Assembly: GCA_963718315.1 (NCBI GenBank)
Contig: CAVQZC010000005.1
Coordinates: 26,409-90,408, forward strand
DNA: 64,000 bases
Source: CAVQZC01 sp963718315
GTDB lineage: Bacteria > Actinomycetota > Thermoleophilia > Gaiellales > JAICJC01
Direction of reading: 5' to 3'
Shown in pieces: positions 53,167 to 62,626 of the stretch; within the stretch, counting starts at the first letter, position 1; the number at the start of each line of letters is the position of its first letter. The position numbers were made by a program, and so were the translations under genes. The notes below the pieces were generated by a model. It saw only the letters and a list, made by a program, of their open reading frames with translations. It had not been told where the DNA came from and ran no database searches.

Positions 53167-55165
53167 ACGGGACGCCGCGGTCGGCTCCGGATCCGCGTCT
53201 GGCGACGCCGCCTGCTCCTGTAGGTGGCGTCGCCAGCCGCGCAGCAGTGAGTGCACGGCGGCGGCGCCGATGATCGGAAGCTCCGCGGCCGGCAGCGTGA
53301 CCGGGTAGAGCACGAACGGCTCGGTCTGCATGCCTCCCATCCCGCCGTGGAAGGAGATCAGCTCCTCGAACGCGCAGCCCTCGTCGAGCTCCGGGTCGTA
53401 GAAGCTGCCGACCATGATGTCGGCGACGTGGGCGAACCCGTCGGTGCGCAGCAGGTGGCGGGCGGCGTTGGGCGGGAACGATGCCAGCGGGTCGTCGCCC
53501 TCGACGGTGCCGTCGGCCAGGTGGTGGACGCCGTTTCGCCCCAGGGCGACCGGACCGTGCTGCGACGAGCGCACCAGCAGCCAGCCGACGTGGGGGTGGG
53601 CGCGCAGCTCGGGCAACAGCCGCGGATGCCGCTCCTCCAGCTCCTCCATCGTCAGCCGCCGGTTCTCCTCCATCAGGTAGATCAGCCCCAGGTTGCCTGA
53701 GCCGAGAACGATCGCCTGGTTGGAGCTGATCCCGTCGCCGGCCTCGTCCGCATCGCTCTTCGTGCGTCCGGTTGCCTCGCCGAATGCGAGCCCTGCCATC
53801 GCCCCCTGCTCGTCGCCCTCGGCGACTCCTGTGACGTCGCCGCGCTCGAGCGACCGCTGCACCAGGTCGTCGAGCCCGTAGCCGTTGCGCTGCTTGAAGG
53901 TCGCCCCCTGGGTCTGCCCGTGGTCGGATAGGACGACGATCTCGTATGGCCGGGGAGCGAAGCGGCGCGCGTGATCGATGCGCCCGAACTGCTGGTCGAG
54001 CTTGCGCAGGGCCTCCAGCGTGTCCGACCGCTCCAGCCCGGAATGGTGAGCGACCTCGTCATAGCTCGAGAAGGTGGCGTAAACCGCCGGCCGTCCCTTC
54101 ATCATGTCGGTCAGGACGCCGTACACGATCAGGTCGCGCACGACCACGCACATCACCCCCCGCAGGAGCGGGTAGATGCCGCCCCGGTGGCCGCGCGGGC
54201 GGACATCCCGGCGGATTGAGCGCCAGGCCGCCGTCAGCTCCAGGAAGACCTCGTAGAAGAAGAGCACCAGCACGCGGGTGACGTTGAAGCCGTTGGCAAA
54301 GAAGCCGCGGTAGCCGGGGTTGGCCGTCTTCTCCTCCGACATCCGGCTGACCGTCAGGATCACCTCGTCCGCCTCGCCCGAGAGCAGGTTTCCGCGGCTC
54401 GACCCACCGTCGACCAGCAGCCCGATCCCGGTCGAGTGACGGCGCTCGATCTCGGCGCAGTCGTCGGGCTTGGAGCAGGTCATCATCTTCCCGCTCTCCT
54501 TCTCGACCCACCGGAAAGCCGGGATGTCCTCATTGCTGCCGAGCAGGATGCCGGCCTGGCTGGCGCCGGTCTGCGACGAGAGGTCGGGCTCCCACTCGAC
54601 CAGGTGGTGCGTCCCGGCCGCCATCCAGGACGCCATCCGCGGGGCGTTGCCGTCGCGGATTGCCCGGCGGAGGACGGGGAGTGCCAGACCGTCGATTTCC
54701 AGGAAGATGATCCCAGGTACATCGGTCTTGACGCGGCCTTCGCGGCGGGCAATCCGCTGGATCACCCGCAGCGTGTAGGTGTCGTCGTCGTTGGCCCCGA
54801 ACATCACCGTCAACACGACGGAGATCGCCGCCGCGACAAGAGCGACCAGCAGGGCGACGCCGAACGAATCGACGTGGAACAGGTTCGCCGGGTCGAGGCG
54901 CGACGCCGCCAGCAGCATCCATGCGTCCAGCAGCAGCACCAGGATGAAGCCAAGCCCGACCGTGAACGGCAGCCTCAGGGCGGCGAGGATCGGCGGCAAC
55001 AGCGCGTTGAGCAGGCCGACGATCGCCGCTACGCCGAGCCCGCCCAGAAAGCTCGACGCGGACGCTCCCGGGATCGCCCACGCTGCGACCGTGAGCGCGA
55101 CCCCCGCGAAGATCCACGAGAGGATCAGCCGGAATGGGTCGATCTTGGGGCGCTGGGGCTGCCAT
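53163..55165 (-). CDS. Membrane alkaline-phosphatase-superfamily phosphodiesterase, two frameshifts
   Basis: N-terminal holin-like helices (FRLILSWIFAGVALTVAAWA; GVAAIVGLLNALLPPILAAL; VGLGFILVLLLDAWMLLAA) precede a soluble domain with metal-binding features IIFLEIDGLALPVL, SQTGASQAGILLGSN, and VLSDHGQTQG. It should hydrolyse a phosphate ester, perhaps of a membrane polymer. In raw form there is no start codon before the first helix and no stop until 52528, antisense to DUF1269. One extra C in 55147-55150 joins ATG 55165 (MAAPAPKIDPF), and one extra G near 53207-53213 brings in TAG 53163-53165. Length then fits exactly (2001 nt, 666 residues). Confidence 0.8.
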
Positions 55166-55192
55166 GCCTGCAGCGCCCCGTCGTGGGTGTCG

Positions 55193-55588
55193 TTATGCGA
55201 CGTCAGTCGAGCCTACGGTCAGTCCATACATGATCAGGAAGTTCGTGATCACGGCGATCAGGGCCGGGATGGGCGCTGAGAACATGAGGAAGAACCAGAC
55301 GAACACGCCCAGCATCGCGACCACGACGCCGATGTAGTAACCGTAGATGTTCCGGGCGAACACCATCAACCCCGCCGCCAACTGGGCGATGCCGGCGATC
55401 AGCATGATCCAGCCCCACGTCTTGAGACTGCCGAACTGGATCTGGCCGCTGTAGTAGCTGCCGTGGTTGATGGCGGCAAAGCCGTTGATGATGTTGAGCC
55501 CGCCGGCGATCACCAGCACGATCGCCGAGAACAGCGCCCAGCCGCCAAGCGAGTCCACGTGCGACGGGCTTTCGGTACGAGTGGCCAT
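55193..55588 (-). CDS. DUF7144-like four-helix membrane protein
   Basis: 131 residues with four helices: GWALFSAIVLVIAGGLNIIN, TWGWIMLIAGIAQLAAGLMV, YIGVVVAMLGVFVWFFLMF and PALIAVITNFLIMYGL. The FAAINHG loop is characteristic. GAGGAGGG lies upstream of ATG 55588. Function unknown; 27 bases upstream of the phosphodiesterase start, so probably co-expressed. Confidence 0.82.
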   Translation of the reverse strand: MATRTESPSHVDSLGGWALFSAIVLVIAGGLNIINGFAAINHGSYYSGQIQFGSLKTWGWIMLIAGIAQLAAGLMVFARNIYGYYIGVVVAMLGVFVWFFLMFSAPIPALIAVITNFLIMYGLTVGSTDVA

Positions 55589-55725
55589 ATCACCCTCCTC
55601 AATGAAGACCGGCACGCCGGCAGCCGCCGGAGCGCGTGGTGATCGTGCTTCACGCTCCGATCCCACGCATTGATGCGGGCCTGCCTCCCCGCGTGAGGCA
55701 CGCACCACCCGCCGCAAACCGTCGC

Positions 55726-56154
55726 TCAGCCGGGCACGCGGCCCAGCCAGAGGGTGCGCAGCGCGTCGGGCCCGAAGCTGCTCTTGGCGAGGTAGGGAAG
55801 CGAGCTTCCGGCCATCCCGGGTGCATCTTCGCGCGGCCCGCCCGAGATCAGGACGACCTGCACGCCGGGGTCCGCCGCCGTGATCTCGCCGGCAGCCGCG
55901 ATCCCTCCCATCCCCGGCATCCGGACGTCCAGCAGCACGAGGTCGGGATGAACCTGCTCGTTGAGGGCAATCGCCTCCTCGCCGCTCGATGCGGTCGCCG
56001 CCAGCACGAACCCGGGACAGACGTCGACGACCTGCGCGGCGGCTCGCTGGAACGCGTCGCTGTCGTCGGCGACGAGCACCCGGACCACAGATCCGTTCGA
56101 ACCTTTGTCGCCGCGAACTGGCCTCGCGGCGGCGTCGTGCACAGGCGTCCGCAT
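55726..56154 (-). CDS. Stand-alone receiver-domain response regulator
   Basis: 142 residues, only a CheY-like domain after a 22-residue leader: VLVADDSDAF, phospho-Asp in LVLLDVRMPG, Ser in LISGG and Lys in YLAKSSFG. No output domain. GGGAGCT precedes ATG 56154; a GTG at about residue 23 is an alternative start. It may act as phosphate sink or protein-binding switch for the nearby kinases. Confidence 0.87.
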   Translation of the reverse strand: MRTPVHDAAARPVRGDKGSNGSVVRVLVADDSDAFQRAAAQVVDVCPGFVLAATASSGEEAIALNEQVHPDLVLLDVRMPGMGGIAAAGEITAADPGVQVVLISGGPREDAPGMAGSSLPYLAKSSFGPDALRTLWLGRVPG

Positions 56155-56228
56155 TACGAGCTCCCGGTAGATTCAGCATGCCGAGGATGACAGTGGCCGA
56201 GCCGTGCCGCCACCGTGCCCGCACGTAC

Positions 56229-56912
56229 TCAGCGGTGTGGCCGGCTCTCCTCGTGCTGCTCGGAGAGGAACAGCAGCGCGGCGTGGACGCGCCGGCTGCC
56301 GATCGACTCGTCGGGCAGGTCGAGCTTCGAGAAGATGGCGTTGATGTGCTTCTCGACGGCGCGCTTGGTGAGGAACAGCTCGCTCGCGATGCCGGTGTTG
56401 CTGTGGCCCTCCGCCACCAGCGACAACACCTCCAGCTCCCGGGGCGTCAGCTCGTTCAGCGGCGAGCGCTCTGCGCGCCGCCGCTCGGCCACCAGCACCT
56501 CGACCACCTTGGGGTCGGTGACCGACCCGCCGGCGGCGACCGTCGTGATCGCGCGGGCCAGCTCGCTCGGCGTGCCGATTCGCTCCTTGAGCAGGTACGC
56601 CCGGCCCGACGACCCGTGCTCGAACAGCCGTACCGGGTACTCCGGCTCCAGGAACTGGCTGAGGATGATCACGCCGATCTCGGGATTGGTGTCGCGCAAC
56701 CGGGCCGCGAACTCGATCCCCTCATCCGACTGGCTGGGCGGCATCCGGATGTCTGTCAGGACAACGTCGACGCGCTCGGTGCTGATGACACGCTCGAGTT
56801 GCGCGGTTGTCTCGCACATGGCAACAAGATCGATGTCCTGCATGGTTGCCAGAACCTGGGCAATCCCCTGCTGAACGAGGTAGCTGTCCTCACCGACTGC
56901 AATGCGCACCAT
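56229..56912 (-). CDS. NarL/FixJ-type response regulator
   Basis: 227 residues: receiver (AVGEDSYLV; phospho-Asp in VVLTDIRMPP; Ser in IILSQFLEP; Lys in AYLLKERIG) and LuxR HTH (LTPRELEVLSLVAEGHSNTG, then ELFLTKRAVEKHINAIF). It diverges from the kinase gene at 57013, its probable partner. Confidence 0.94.
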   Translation of the reverse strand: MVRIAVGEDSYLVQQGIAQVLATMQDIDLVAMCETTAQLERVISTERVDVVLTDIRMPPSQSDEGIEFAARLRDTNPEIGVIILSQFLEPEYPVRLFEHGSSGRAYLLKERIGTPSELARAITTVAAGGSVTDPKVVEVLVAERRRAERSPLNELTPRELEVLSLVAEGHSNTGIASELFLTKRAVEKHINAIFSKLDLPDESIGSRRVHAALLFLSEQHEESRPHR

Positions 56913-57012
56913 CCCTGCGCAATCCTAGTCGACGCCCCAAAAGCGCCATTGCACCGCCATTGCCCTGCGGATATGGTGCAGCCGGGACAAGAATGCTCCC
57001 TGGAGTCCGGGG

Positions 57013-58836
57013 GTGCTGGGAATAGACAGGCTGGCTACAGGCAGCGTTTGGACGGGACGCGGCGCCATTACGTTTGGCGACCGCGTACGCATGCATTGGG
57101 ACGTGCCGGTTGTCGCCGTGGGCGCGCTGGCGGCGGCGCTGACGGGTGGTCTGGTCAGTGGGGCGCGTGTCCCTCACGCAACCGTCCAGGCTGCTCTGGT
57201 CGCGGGCACGGTCGCGGGGTTCACGTTTGCCGGAGTCTTCTGGCTGCGCCGGCGGCCTGCTAGCCGCTACGGCCTGTGTCTGCTGCTGCTGGCCGTCTGT
57301 TCAGCGTTCTCCTCGCTGCAGTACGCCGCCAGCGCCGAGCTGTACACCGTCGGCGTACTCGCCCGGGCGCCGTTCCTGGCGGTCGCGCTCTTCTGCCTGC
57401 TGGCCTTTCCGGTGGGCTGGATCCGAGGCCGATGGACGAGGCGCCTGATGTGGTTTGGCAGCGCCGGCCTCCTGATCGGGGTCGTGCCCGCGCTGCTCTT
57501 CACCAGCGGTGGCGCCTCGATGCAGGCGATGGGTGGGTGTGGGGCCCATTGCGAGAGCCTCCAGATCGCCTCTGCTCCCGGTCCGCTCGCGGCACTGCTG
57601 GAGGCGCTCGACCGGGTCGCCCCGCCGCTGGTCGCCCTGGCCGCGTGCGGCGTACTGGTGCAGCGGTTCGTCACCGGCACCCATGCCGAGCGGCGCAGCC
57701 TGCGCTGGATGGCGACGTTCGCCGCCGCCGCCGCGGGATTGTTCGGCGTCCGCTGGTTCGTGGTGGTCACGATCGGCGTACCCGTCGCCCAGGCCGAGCC
57801 CCTGCGGTGGGCGAACGGCATCGTCTGGGCCGTTCTGCCCTGGGTCATGATCGCGTCGCTCGTGCAGGCCCAGATCTTTGCCCGCTCCGCGCTCGACGAG
57901 CTGCTGGGGCGGCTGACCGCCCGGCCCGGAGCCCCGGCCTGGGAGCATGACGTCGGAGCGGCGCTCGACGATCCCGGCCTGCGCCTCGCCTTCTGGTCGC
58001 CCTCCGACCAGTCCTACCGCGGCGTTCGCGGTGAGCCGATCGAGAAGTCCGAGTCGGAGGCGGCGCCGGCCTGGTACGAGATCGAGCGCGACGGTCAGCC
58101 GGTCGCTGCGATCCTGCACGACCCGGCGCTCGATGCCGAGCCCGAACTGCTGCGCGCGGCCGCCGAGGCGACCTTGCTCTCGATCGACAACCGGCACCTC
58201 GAGGAGGACATCCAGGCCGCCCGGGCGAGCGCTCTCGCCACCGCCGAGGAGGAGCGGCGCCGGCTCGAGCGCGACCTTCACGACGGCGCCCAGCAGCACC
58301 TGATCGCGCTGCGGATCAAGCTCGGCCTGATCATGGAGCTGGGTGAGCCTCCGGCCGAGCTACTCGCCGAGCTGTGCGACGAGGTCGACGCCGCGCTCGA
58401 CGAGCTGCGCCGGCTCGCCCAGGGCGTGTACCCGTCGCTGCTCCGCACCGACGGCCTTGCCAGCGCCCTCAGCGCCGTTGCCCGCCGCGCGCCGGTGCCG
58501 GCCGTGGTGCGCACCTCGGGCGTCGGCAGACATCCGCCCGAGATCGAGAGCGCCGTCTACTTCTGCTGCCTCGAGGCGCTGCAGAATGCGGCCAAGCATG
58601 CCGGCCCGGGGGCGGACGTCACGATCCGGGTGTCGGAGAGCGACACCGTGCTCCGCTTCGCGGTCGAAGACTCGGGTGCCGGCTTCGACACCCAGCTCGG
58701 CGGCGGTGGTGTCGGTCTCGCCAACATGGCGGCGCGGACAGCCGCGGTCGGCGGCACGCTCCACGTCGTGTCGGCGCCGGGCCACGGCACGTCGGTCAAC
58801 GGCCGGATCGAGCTTCCGACCAAGCCGAGCTCCTAG
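57013..58836 (+). CDS. Membrane sensor histidine kinase, HisKA_3 type
   Basis: 607 residues. Seven or eight helices in the first 270 residues, a degenerate GAF-like linker, then ERDLHDGAQQHLIALRIKLG with the canonical phospho-His, and HATPase_c (CCLEALQNAAKHAG; DSGAGFDTQ; GVGLANMAARTAAVGG). GTG 57013 is the longest reasonable start; ATG 57091 (MHWDVPV) is possible. Divergent from and probably cognate to the NarL regulator at 56229. Confidence 0.9.
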   Translation: MLGIDRLATGSVWTGRGAITFGDRVRMHWDVPVVAVGALAAALTGGLVSGARVPHATVQAALVAGTVAGFTFAGVFWLRRRPASRYGLCLLLLAVCSAFSSLQYAASAELYTVGVLARAPFLAVALFCLLAFPVGWIRGRWTRRLMWFGSAGLLIGVVPALLFTSGGASMQAMGGCGAHCESLQIASAPGPLAALLEALDRVAPPLVALAACGVLVQRFVTGTHAERRSLRWMATFAAAAAGLFGVRWFVVVTIGVPVAQAEPLRWANGIVWAVLPWVMIASLVQAQIFARSALDELLGRLTARPGAPAWEHDVGAALDDPGLRLAFWSPSDQSYRGVRGEPIEKSESEAAPAWYEIERDGQPVAAILHDPALDAEPELLRAAAEATLLSIDNRHLEEDIQAARASALATAEEERRRLERDLHDGAQQHLIALRIKLGLIMELGEPPAELLAELCDEVDAALDELRRLAQGVYPSLLRTDGLASALSAVARRAPVPAVVRTSGVGRHPPEIESAVYFCCLEALQNAAKHAGPGADVTIRVSESDTVLRFAVEDSGAGFDTQLGGGGVGLANMAARTAAVGGTLHVVSAPGHGTSVNGRIELPTKPSS

Positions 58837-58952
58837 ATGCCAGGTTTGACAACATGCGGTGGTGCGCGCACTCCCCCACAGGGAGGCGGACATGAGTGCG
58901 TCGCGATACCCTTGCGAAGACCATCCGGTCAACAACTCTTCAGGAGGACACC

Positions 58953-59276
58953 ATGATGCGTCGCAGACGGCCCCTGGCGCGGGCCGCGATGATAGGCGGA
59001 GCCGGGTACATGGCGGGCAAGAGCCGCGCGAATAACCAGGCGAACGAGGCAGATCAGGAAGCGCGGATCCAGCAGCTCGAGTCACAGCAGGCGACGGCTG
59101 CAGCACCACCGCCCCCGCCTCCGCCCGCGGCGCCACCGCCGCCTCCGGCAGCACCTGCCGCCGCGGCAGGCGGCGACGACCTGATTTCCAAGATCAACCA
59201 GCTCCAGCAGTTGCACGAGCAGGGCGTCCTCGACGACGCGCAGTTCGAGGCGGCCAAGCAGAAGCTGTTGGCATAG
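58953..59276 (+). CDS. SHOCT-domain small protein with Pro-rich linker
   Basis: 107 residues. Basic glycine-rich N-terminus (MMRRRRPLARAAMIGGAG), a Gln/Glu-rich helix, a linker of two proline runs with Ala, and a C-terminal SHOCT motif (LISKINQLQQLHEQGVLDDA then QFEAAKQKLL). SHOCT segments mediate oligomerisation. CAGGAGGA before ATG 58953. Probably co-transcribed with the next gene. Confidence 0.88.
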   Translation: MMRRRRPLARAAMIGGAGYMAGKSRANNQANEADQEARIQQLESQQATAAAPPPPPPPAAPPPPPAAPAAAAGGDDLISKINQLQQLHEQGVLDDAQFEAAKQKLLA

Positions 59277-59309
59277 GCCCTGCTTCGCGGGCGAGAGAGG
59301 AGACGAACA

Positions 59310-59810
59310 ATGATGGGACCGGTGCAGCTGCTGGTGATCGGGTTCGACGACCCCGAGTTCGACGGCTCGATCATGGCGGAGGTCGAGCGCCTTCGCGAGA
59401 ACGACGTGGTGCGGCTGATCGATGTCGTGCTCGTCCGCAAGACCGCTGAGGGCGACCTGGAGAAGATCGAGATGCGTGACACCGAAGCAGCCGAGGAGTT
59501 CGGCGCAACGGTCGGTGCGCTGGTCGGCATCGGCGCGGGCGGCGAGGAGGGCGCGACCATCGGCGCCGTGCGCGGGGCCGAGGCCGCCGCCGAGGGGGAA
59601 CTGCTGAGCGACGACGAGGTCTGGTACCTCGCTGACGCGATTCCCGAGGGGTCAGCGGCGGCCGTGGCCCTGCTCGAGCACCGCTGGGCGATCGGGCTGC
59701 GGGACACGATCGGCCGCGCGGGCGGGTTCCACCTGGCAGATGCATGGGTGCATCCCGCCGACCTGGTCGCGATCGGCATGGCCGCGGCCGAGGAGGCTGC
59801 GGCCGAGTAG
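59310..59810 (+). CDS. DUF6325-like protein
   Basis: 166 residues: GPVQLLVIGFDDPEFDGSIM, then IDVVLVRKTAEGDLEKIEM, a glycine/alanine-rich central segment, and VALLEHRWAIGLRDTIGRAG. Common beside SHOCT proteins in actinobacteria. Soluble or weakly membrane-associated. Function unknown. GAGAGAGGAG precedes the ATG. Confidence 0.8.
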   Translation: MMGPVQLLVIGFDDPEFDGSIMAEVERLRENDVVRLIDVVLVRKTAEGDLEKIEMRDTEAAEEFGATVGALVGIGAGGEEGATIGAVRGAEAAAEGELLSDDEVWYLADAIPEGSAAAVALLEHRWAIGLRDTIGRAGGFHLADAWVHPADLVAIGMAAAEEAAAE

Positions 59811-59838
59811 CGGTACAGGTCGAGTAGCGCTACAGGTC
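59805..59838. repeat. 17-bp tandem duplication across convergent stops
   Basis: GAGTAGCGGTACAGGTC (59805-59821) is followed immediately by GAGTAGCGCTACAGGTC (59822-59838), 16 of 17 identical. The first copy contains the DUF6325 stop, the second the stop of the convergent MBL gene. Confidence 0.9.
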
Positions 59839-60597
59839 GACCGTGCCGCCCGGCGGGATGATCACCACCCGGACCTCCGGGGCGAGCTCTGCTGCGCGCC
59901 GGGCGAACTCCTCGGGCGCTGCCGCGTCCTCCTCCGCCGTTCGCGCGCGCCGCATCGGCGTGTGCAGCGTTCCCCAGTGAATCGGGATCGCCACCTTCGG
60001 CGTCAGCATGCGCAGGGCGCGGGCGGCGTCGAGGGCGCTGAGGTGGCCGGGTGGGAGCTTCGGGCCCCAGCCGCTGACCGGCAGCAGGGCCACGTCGACA
60101 CCTGCCTTGCCGATGTCGGCCATCCCCTCGAACAGCCCGGTGTCGCCCGCGAAGTACACCGACCGGGTGCCGGAGATCCGGTATCCGACGGCGGGGAAGC
60201 GGCGGCCGACCGGGAACCGGCGACCATCGTGATCGGCCGGCGTCACGTCGATGGTCAGGGCTCCGACTTCGACGCGGCTGCCGGGAGCGACCTGGATCAC
60301 CTGCCTCTTGCCGAGCAGGCGGGCTGCGGCGGCCGGCGCCACCATCAGTGCGCGGGGGTCGATCGTCGCCAGCGACGGGCGGTCGAGGTGGTCCATGTGG
60401 GCATGCGAGATGAGGACCGCGTCCACATGGGTGATCGCGTCGCGGTCGACCTGTTGCTCACGGCGCAGGTGTGCGACCCGGCGGCGCAGCACCGGATCGG
60501 TGAGCAGCCGCGTCGCGTCCATCTCGATCAGGGCGGTGGCGTGACCCAGAAATGTCACCCGCACGCCGAGCCGGCCCTCGGTGTCAGATCCCGTCAC
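59830..60597 (-). CDS. MBL-fold metallohydrolase (UlaG/YtnP-like)
   Basis: 255 residues. Metal motif ISHAHMDHLDRPS, later VTPADHDG, YFAGDTGLF and IPIHWGTLHTP supply the remaining ligands. VRVTFLGHATALIEMDATRL at the start is typical of UlaG-like hydrolases. Start uncertain: GTG 60597 preferred, GTG 60564 or 60645 possible. Cytoplasmic; substrate unknown. Confidence 0.88.
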   Translation of the reverse strand: MTGSDTEGRLGVRVTFLGHATALIEMDATRLLTDPVLRRRVAHLRREQQVDRDAITHVDAVLISHAHMDHLDRPSLATIDPRALMVAPAAAARLLGKRQVIQVAPGSRVEVGALTIDVTPADHDGRRFPVGRRFPAVGYRISGTRSVYFAGDTGLFEGMADIGKAGVDVALLPVSGWGPKLPPGHLSALDAARALRMLTPKVAIPIHWGTLHTPMRRARTAEEDAAAPEEFARRAAELAPEVRVVIIPPGGTVDL

Positions 60598-60645
60598 GGC
60601 GTTCAGTTTTCCGTGCGCTCCGAGGGCTGTCGACGGTGCTCGCAC

Positions 60646-62272
60646 CCCGCCGCGGGGGTGTCTTCACCAGCCTGTCGACGATGTCTTACAGCAGCCTCAC
60701 AGGCTCGTATCCCACTTTCTCGCTGACGCCCACGGCAACTCGTTCCAGTACTGGACCTCGCCGGTGAACGACCCTGGCGACGCGCTGCCGAACATGATCA
60801 CCGACGGGCAGAGGAACACGCCGGCTCCGTGGGTGCCGTTCACGCGCGCCGGCTGCGACGTCGGCGGCGTCGGCAGCGGCGAACATCGAGCTCGAGAACA
60901 ACTCGACGGACGTCGCCAACGTGTACGGCGCTGGGTCGCCAGAGGCGACGGAGACTGCCCGCCACGCTGAGGACGACCGACTTCGTCGGAATCGCCGTCC
61001 ACTGTGCGAAGGCCTCGAGCAGCGTCTGCTCGGACAACGCGCACGCGAAGCCCGACCTGCTGCCTGACGAGCCGCGTGGGTATCACGGCTTCGACGCGCT
61101 CTACGGCGCCAAGTACGTCGATCCCGGCGATCGCGCCGAACACCGACCGGCAACTGCGTGCCCGACACCGAGCTCCAGGCCGGAGTCTCCGGCGGCGCGA
61201 ACGTCACCGACGCCGACGGCAACTGCGGCTTCCCCGGCTTCGACGGGATGGAGGCCAACCGACTCGCTCGGCTACGTGGAGCAGATGCAGGAGGCCGGCG
61301 TCCCGGTGACGTTCGCCTACATCTCCGACGTGCACGACCAGCACACGCCGAACACCGACGACCGACACGGTACCAGAGCTCGGCGACCGGGCCCGGGCGA
61401 GGCGGCGCACGAGGCGCAGCTGGCCGCCTACAACCAGGCGTTCGGGGACTTCTTCTCGAACCTGGCCGCGCACGGCATCAACAAGACCAACACGCGAGTT
61501 CGTGGTCACCGTGGACGAGGGCGACCACTTCGCCGGCGGCGTCGGCACGCCCGACGCAGACGGACGGACGCTCGACTACAACCACACGATGTGCACCGAT
61601 CTCAAGTCCTGCCCGACCAACCAGATCGGCGAGATCGAGACCAACATCGACGCATGTGCTGCCGACGGGCCTGCCCGGCTTCGACATCCACTTCGACGAC
61701 GCCCCGGCGTTCTACGTCGACGGCCAGCCCGACCGCGACCGATCCCGGCGTTCGCAAGCTGGAGCAGGACGTCGGCGACCTGACGTCGCTCGATCCGTAC
61801 GTCCGCAACAGCAAGGGCAACGGTGCAGACGGTCAAGCTGACGCAGTCACTGGCGGATCCGGTCGAGCTGCGCGACGCTGCACATGGTCAACACGGATCC
61901 GAACCGGACACCGACGTTCGTGATGTTCGGCAACGACGACTTCTTCTTCGACGAGTCGGACTGCAACGGCGTCGCCGAGTGCGCAGTCGCCGGGGTTCGC
62001 CTGGAACCACGGGGACATCCAGCAGGAGATCGGCAACACGTGGGTCGGGTTCGTCGGGCCGGGAGTCGCCAACAACGGCGATCGACTCGACGACCTGGAC
62101 AGACCACACCAACGTCCGCCCGACGCTGCCTGTGCGCTGGTCGGGCTGAAGGACGACTACGAGCAGGACGGGCACGTGCTCGTCCAGGCGCTGAAGCCCT
62201 CGGTGACGCCGCCGGCGCTCGCGTGACTTCGGCAAGGACACGACGATCGCCCAGCTCGCCTCACATCTGTAA
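60646..62272 (+). pseudogene. Secreted-type phosphoesterase gene broken by about 18 single-base insertions
   Basis: Joining frames gives one continuous protein of at least 510 residues that looks like the actinobacterial alkaline-phosphatase/phosphoesterase type: HGNSFQYWTSPVNDPGD, WVPFTRAGCDVGGVG, TTDFVGIAVHCAK, GYVEQMQEAGVPVTFAYISD, HDQHTPN, EFVVTVDEGDHFAGG, LPGFDIHFDDAPAFYVDG, TPTFVMFGNDDFFFDES and FGKDTTIAQLASHL ending TAA 62270-62272. Each join needs removal of one base (near 60879, 60972, 61124, 61148, 61260, 61364, 61369, 61392, 61495, 61655, 61737, 61822, 61874, 61993, 62080, two near 62125-62133, 62221). No deletion is needed anywhere. The 5' end, including any start and signal peptide, cannot be located, so it may also be truncated. 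Confidence 0.8.
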
Positions 62273-62301
62273 GTTGCACCTTACGTAAGAGTGTGCTTAC
62301 A
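62268..62301. promoter_or_regulatory. Nested inverted repeats, candidate ArsR operator
   Basis: TGTAAG-N6-CTTACGTAAG-N6-CTTACA: two TGTAAG/CTTACG-type inverted repeats share a central perfect palindrome (62280-62289), so the whole 34 bp is symmetric. It ends one base before the ATG of the ArsR gene. Confidence 0.75.
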
Positions 62302-62302
62302 T

Positions 62303-62626
62303 ATGAGCGTGGACGTCGCCCTGAAAGCCATCGCCAACCCGCACCGCCGCGAGATTCTGCGGCTGGTCGGGATCGGTGAGCTGTCGGCAGGCGAGATCGC
62401 AGAGCGGTTCGACGTCAGCCGCCCGGCGGTCTCGCAACACCTGTCTGTCTTGAAGGAGGCGGGGCTGGTGGACGAACGGCGAGACGGCACACGGCGCCTC
62501 TACCGCGCGAATCCCAACGGTCTGGTCGAGCTGCGCGACTACCTCGATCAGTTCTGGGGCGAGCGGCTGGATGCGCTGAAACGGGAAGCCGAACGTGAGG
62601 AGGAGAGACGTGGCAAGCACAGCTGA
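62303..62626 (+). CDS. ArsR-family transcriptional regulator
   Basis: 107 residues. Winged HTH: LKAIANPHRREILRLV, then FDVSRPAVSQHLSVLKEAGL and RRDGTRRLYRANPNGL. No metal-binding Cys pair; it belongs to the group paired with SRPBCC (AHSA1) proteins. First gene of an ArsR-SRPBCC-glyoxalase operon, and autorepression through the 62268-62301 repeat is expected. Confidence 0.93.
   Translation: MSVDVALKAIANPHRREILRLVGIGELSAGEIAERFDVSRPAVSQHLSVLKEAGLVDERRDGTRRLYRANPNGLVELRDYLDQFWGERLDALKREAEREEERRGKHS

Noticed and set aside
60878..62221. Programmed frameshifting or recoding in the phosphoesterase
   Set aside because: Some 18 shifts without a shared slippery heptamer or consistent sequence context make regulated recoding very unlikely.
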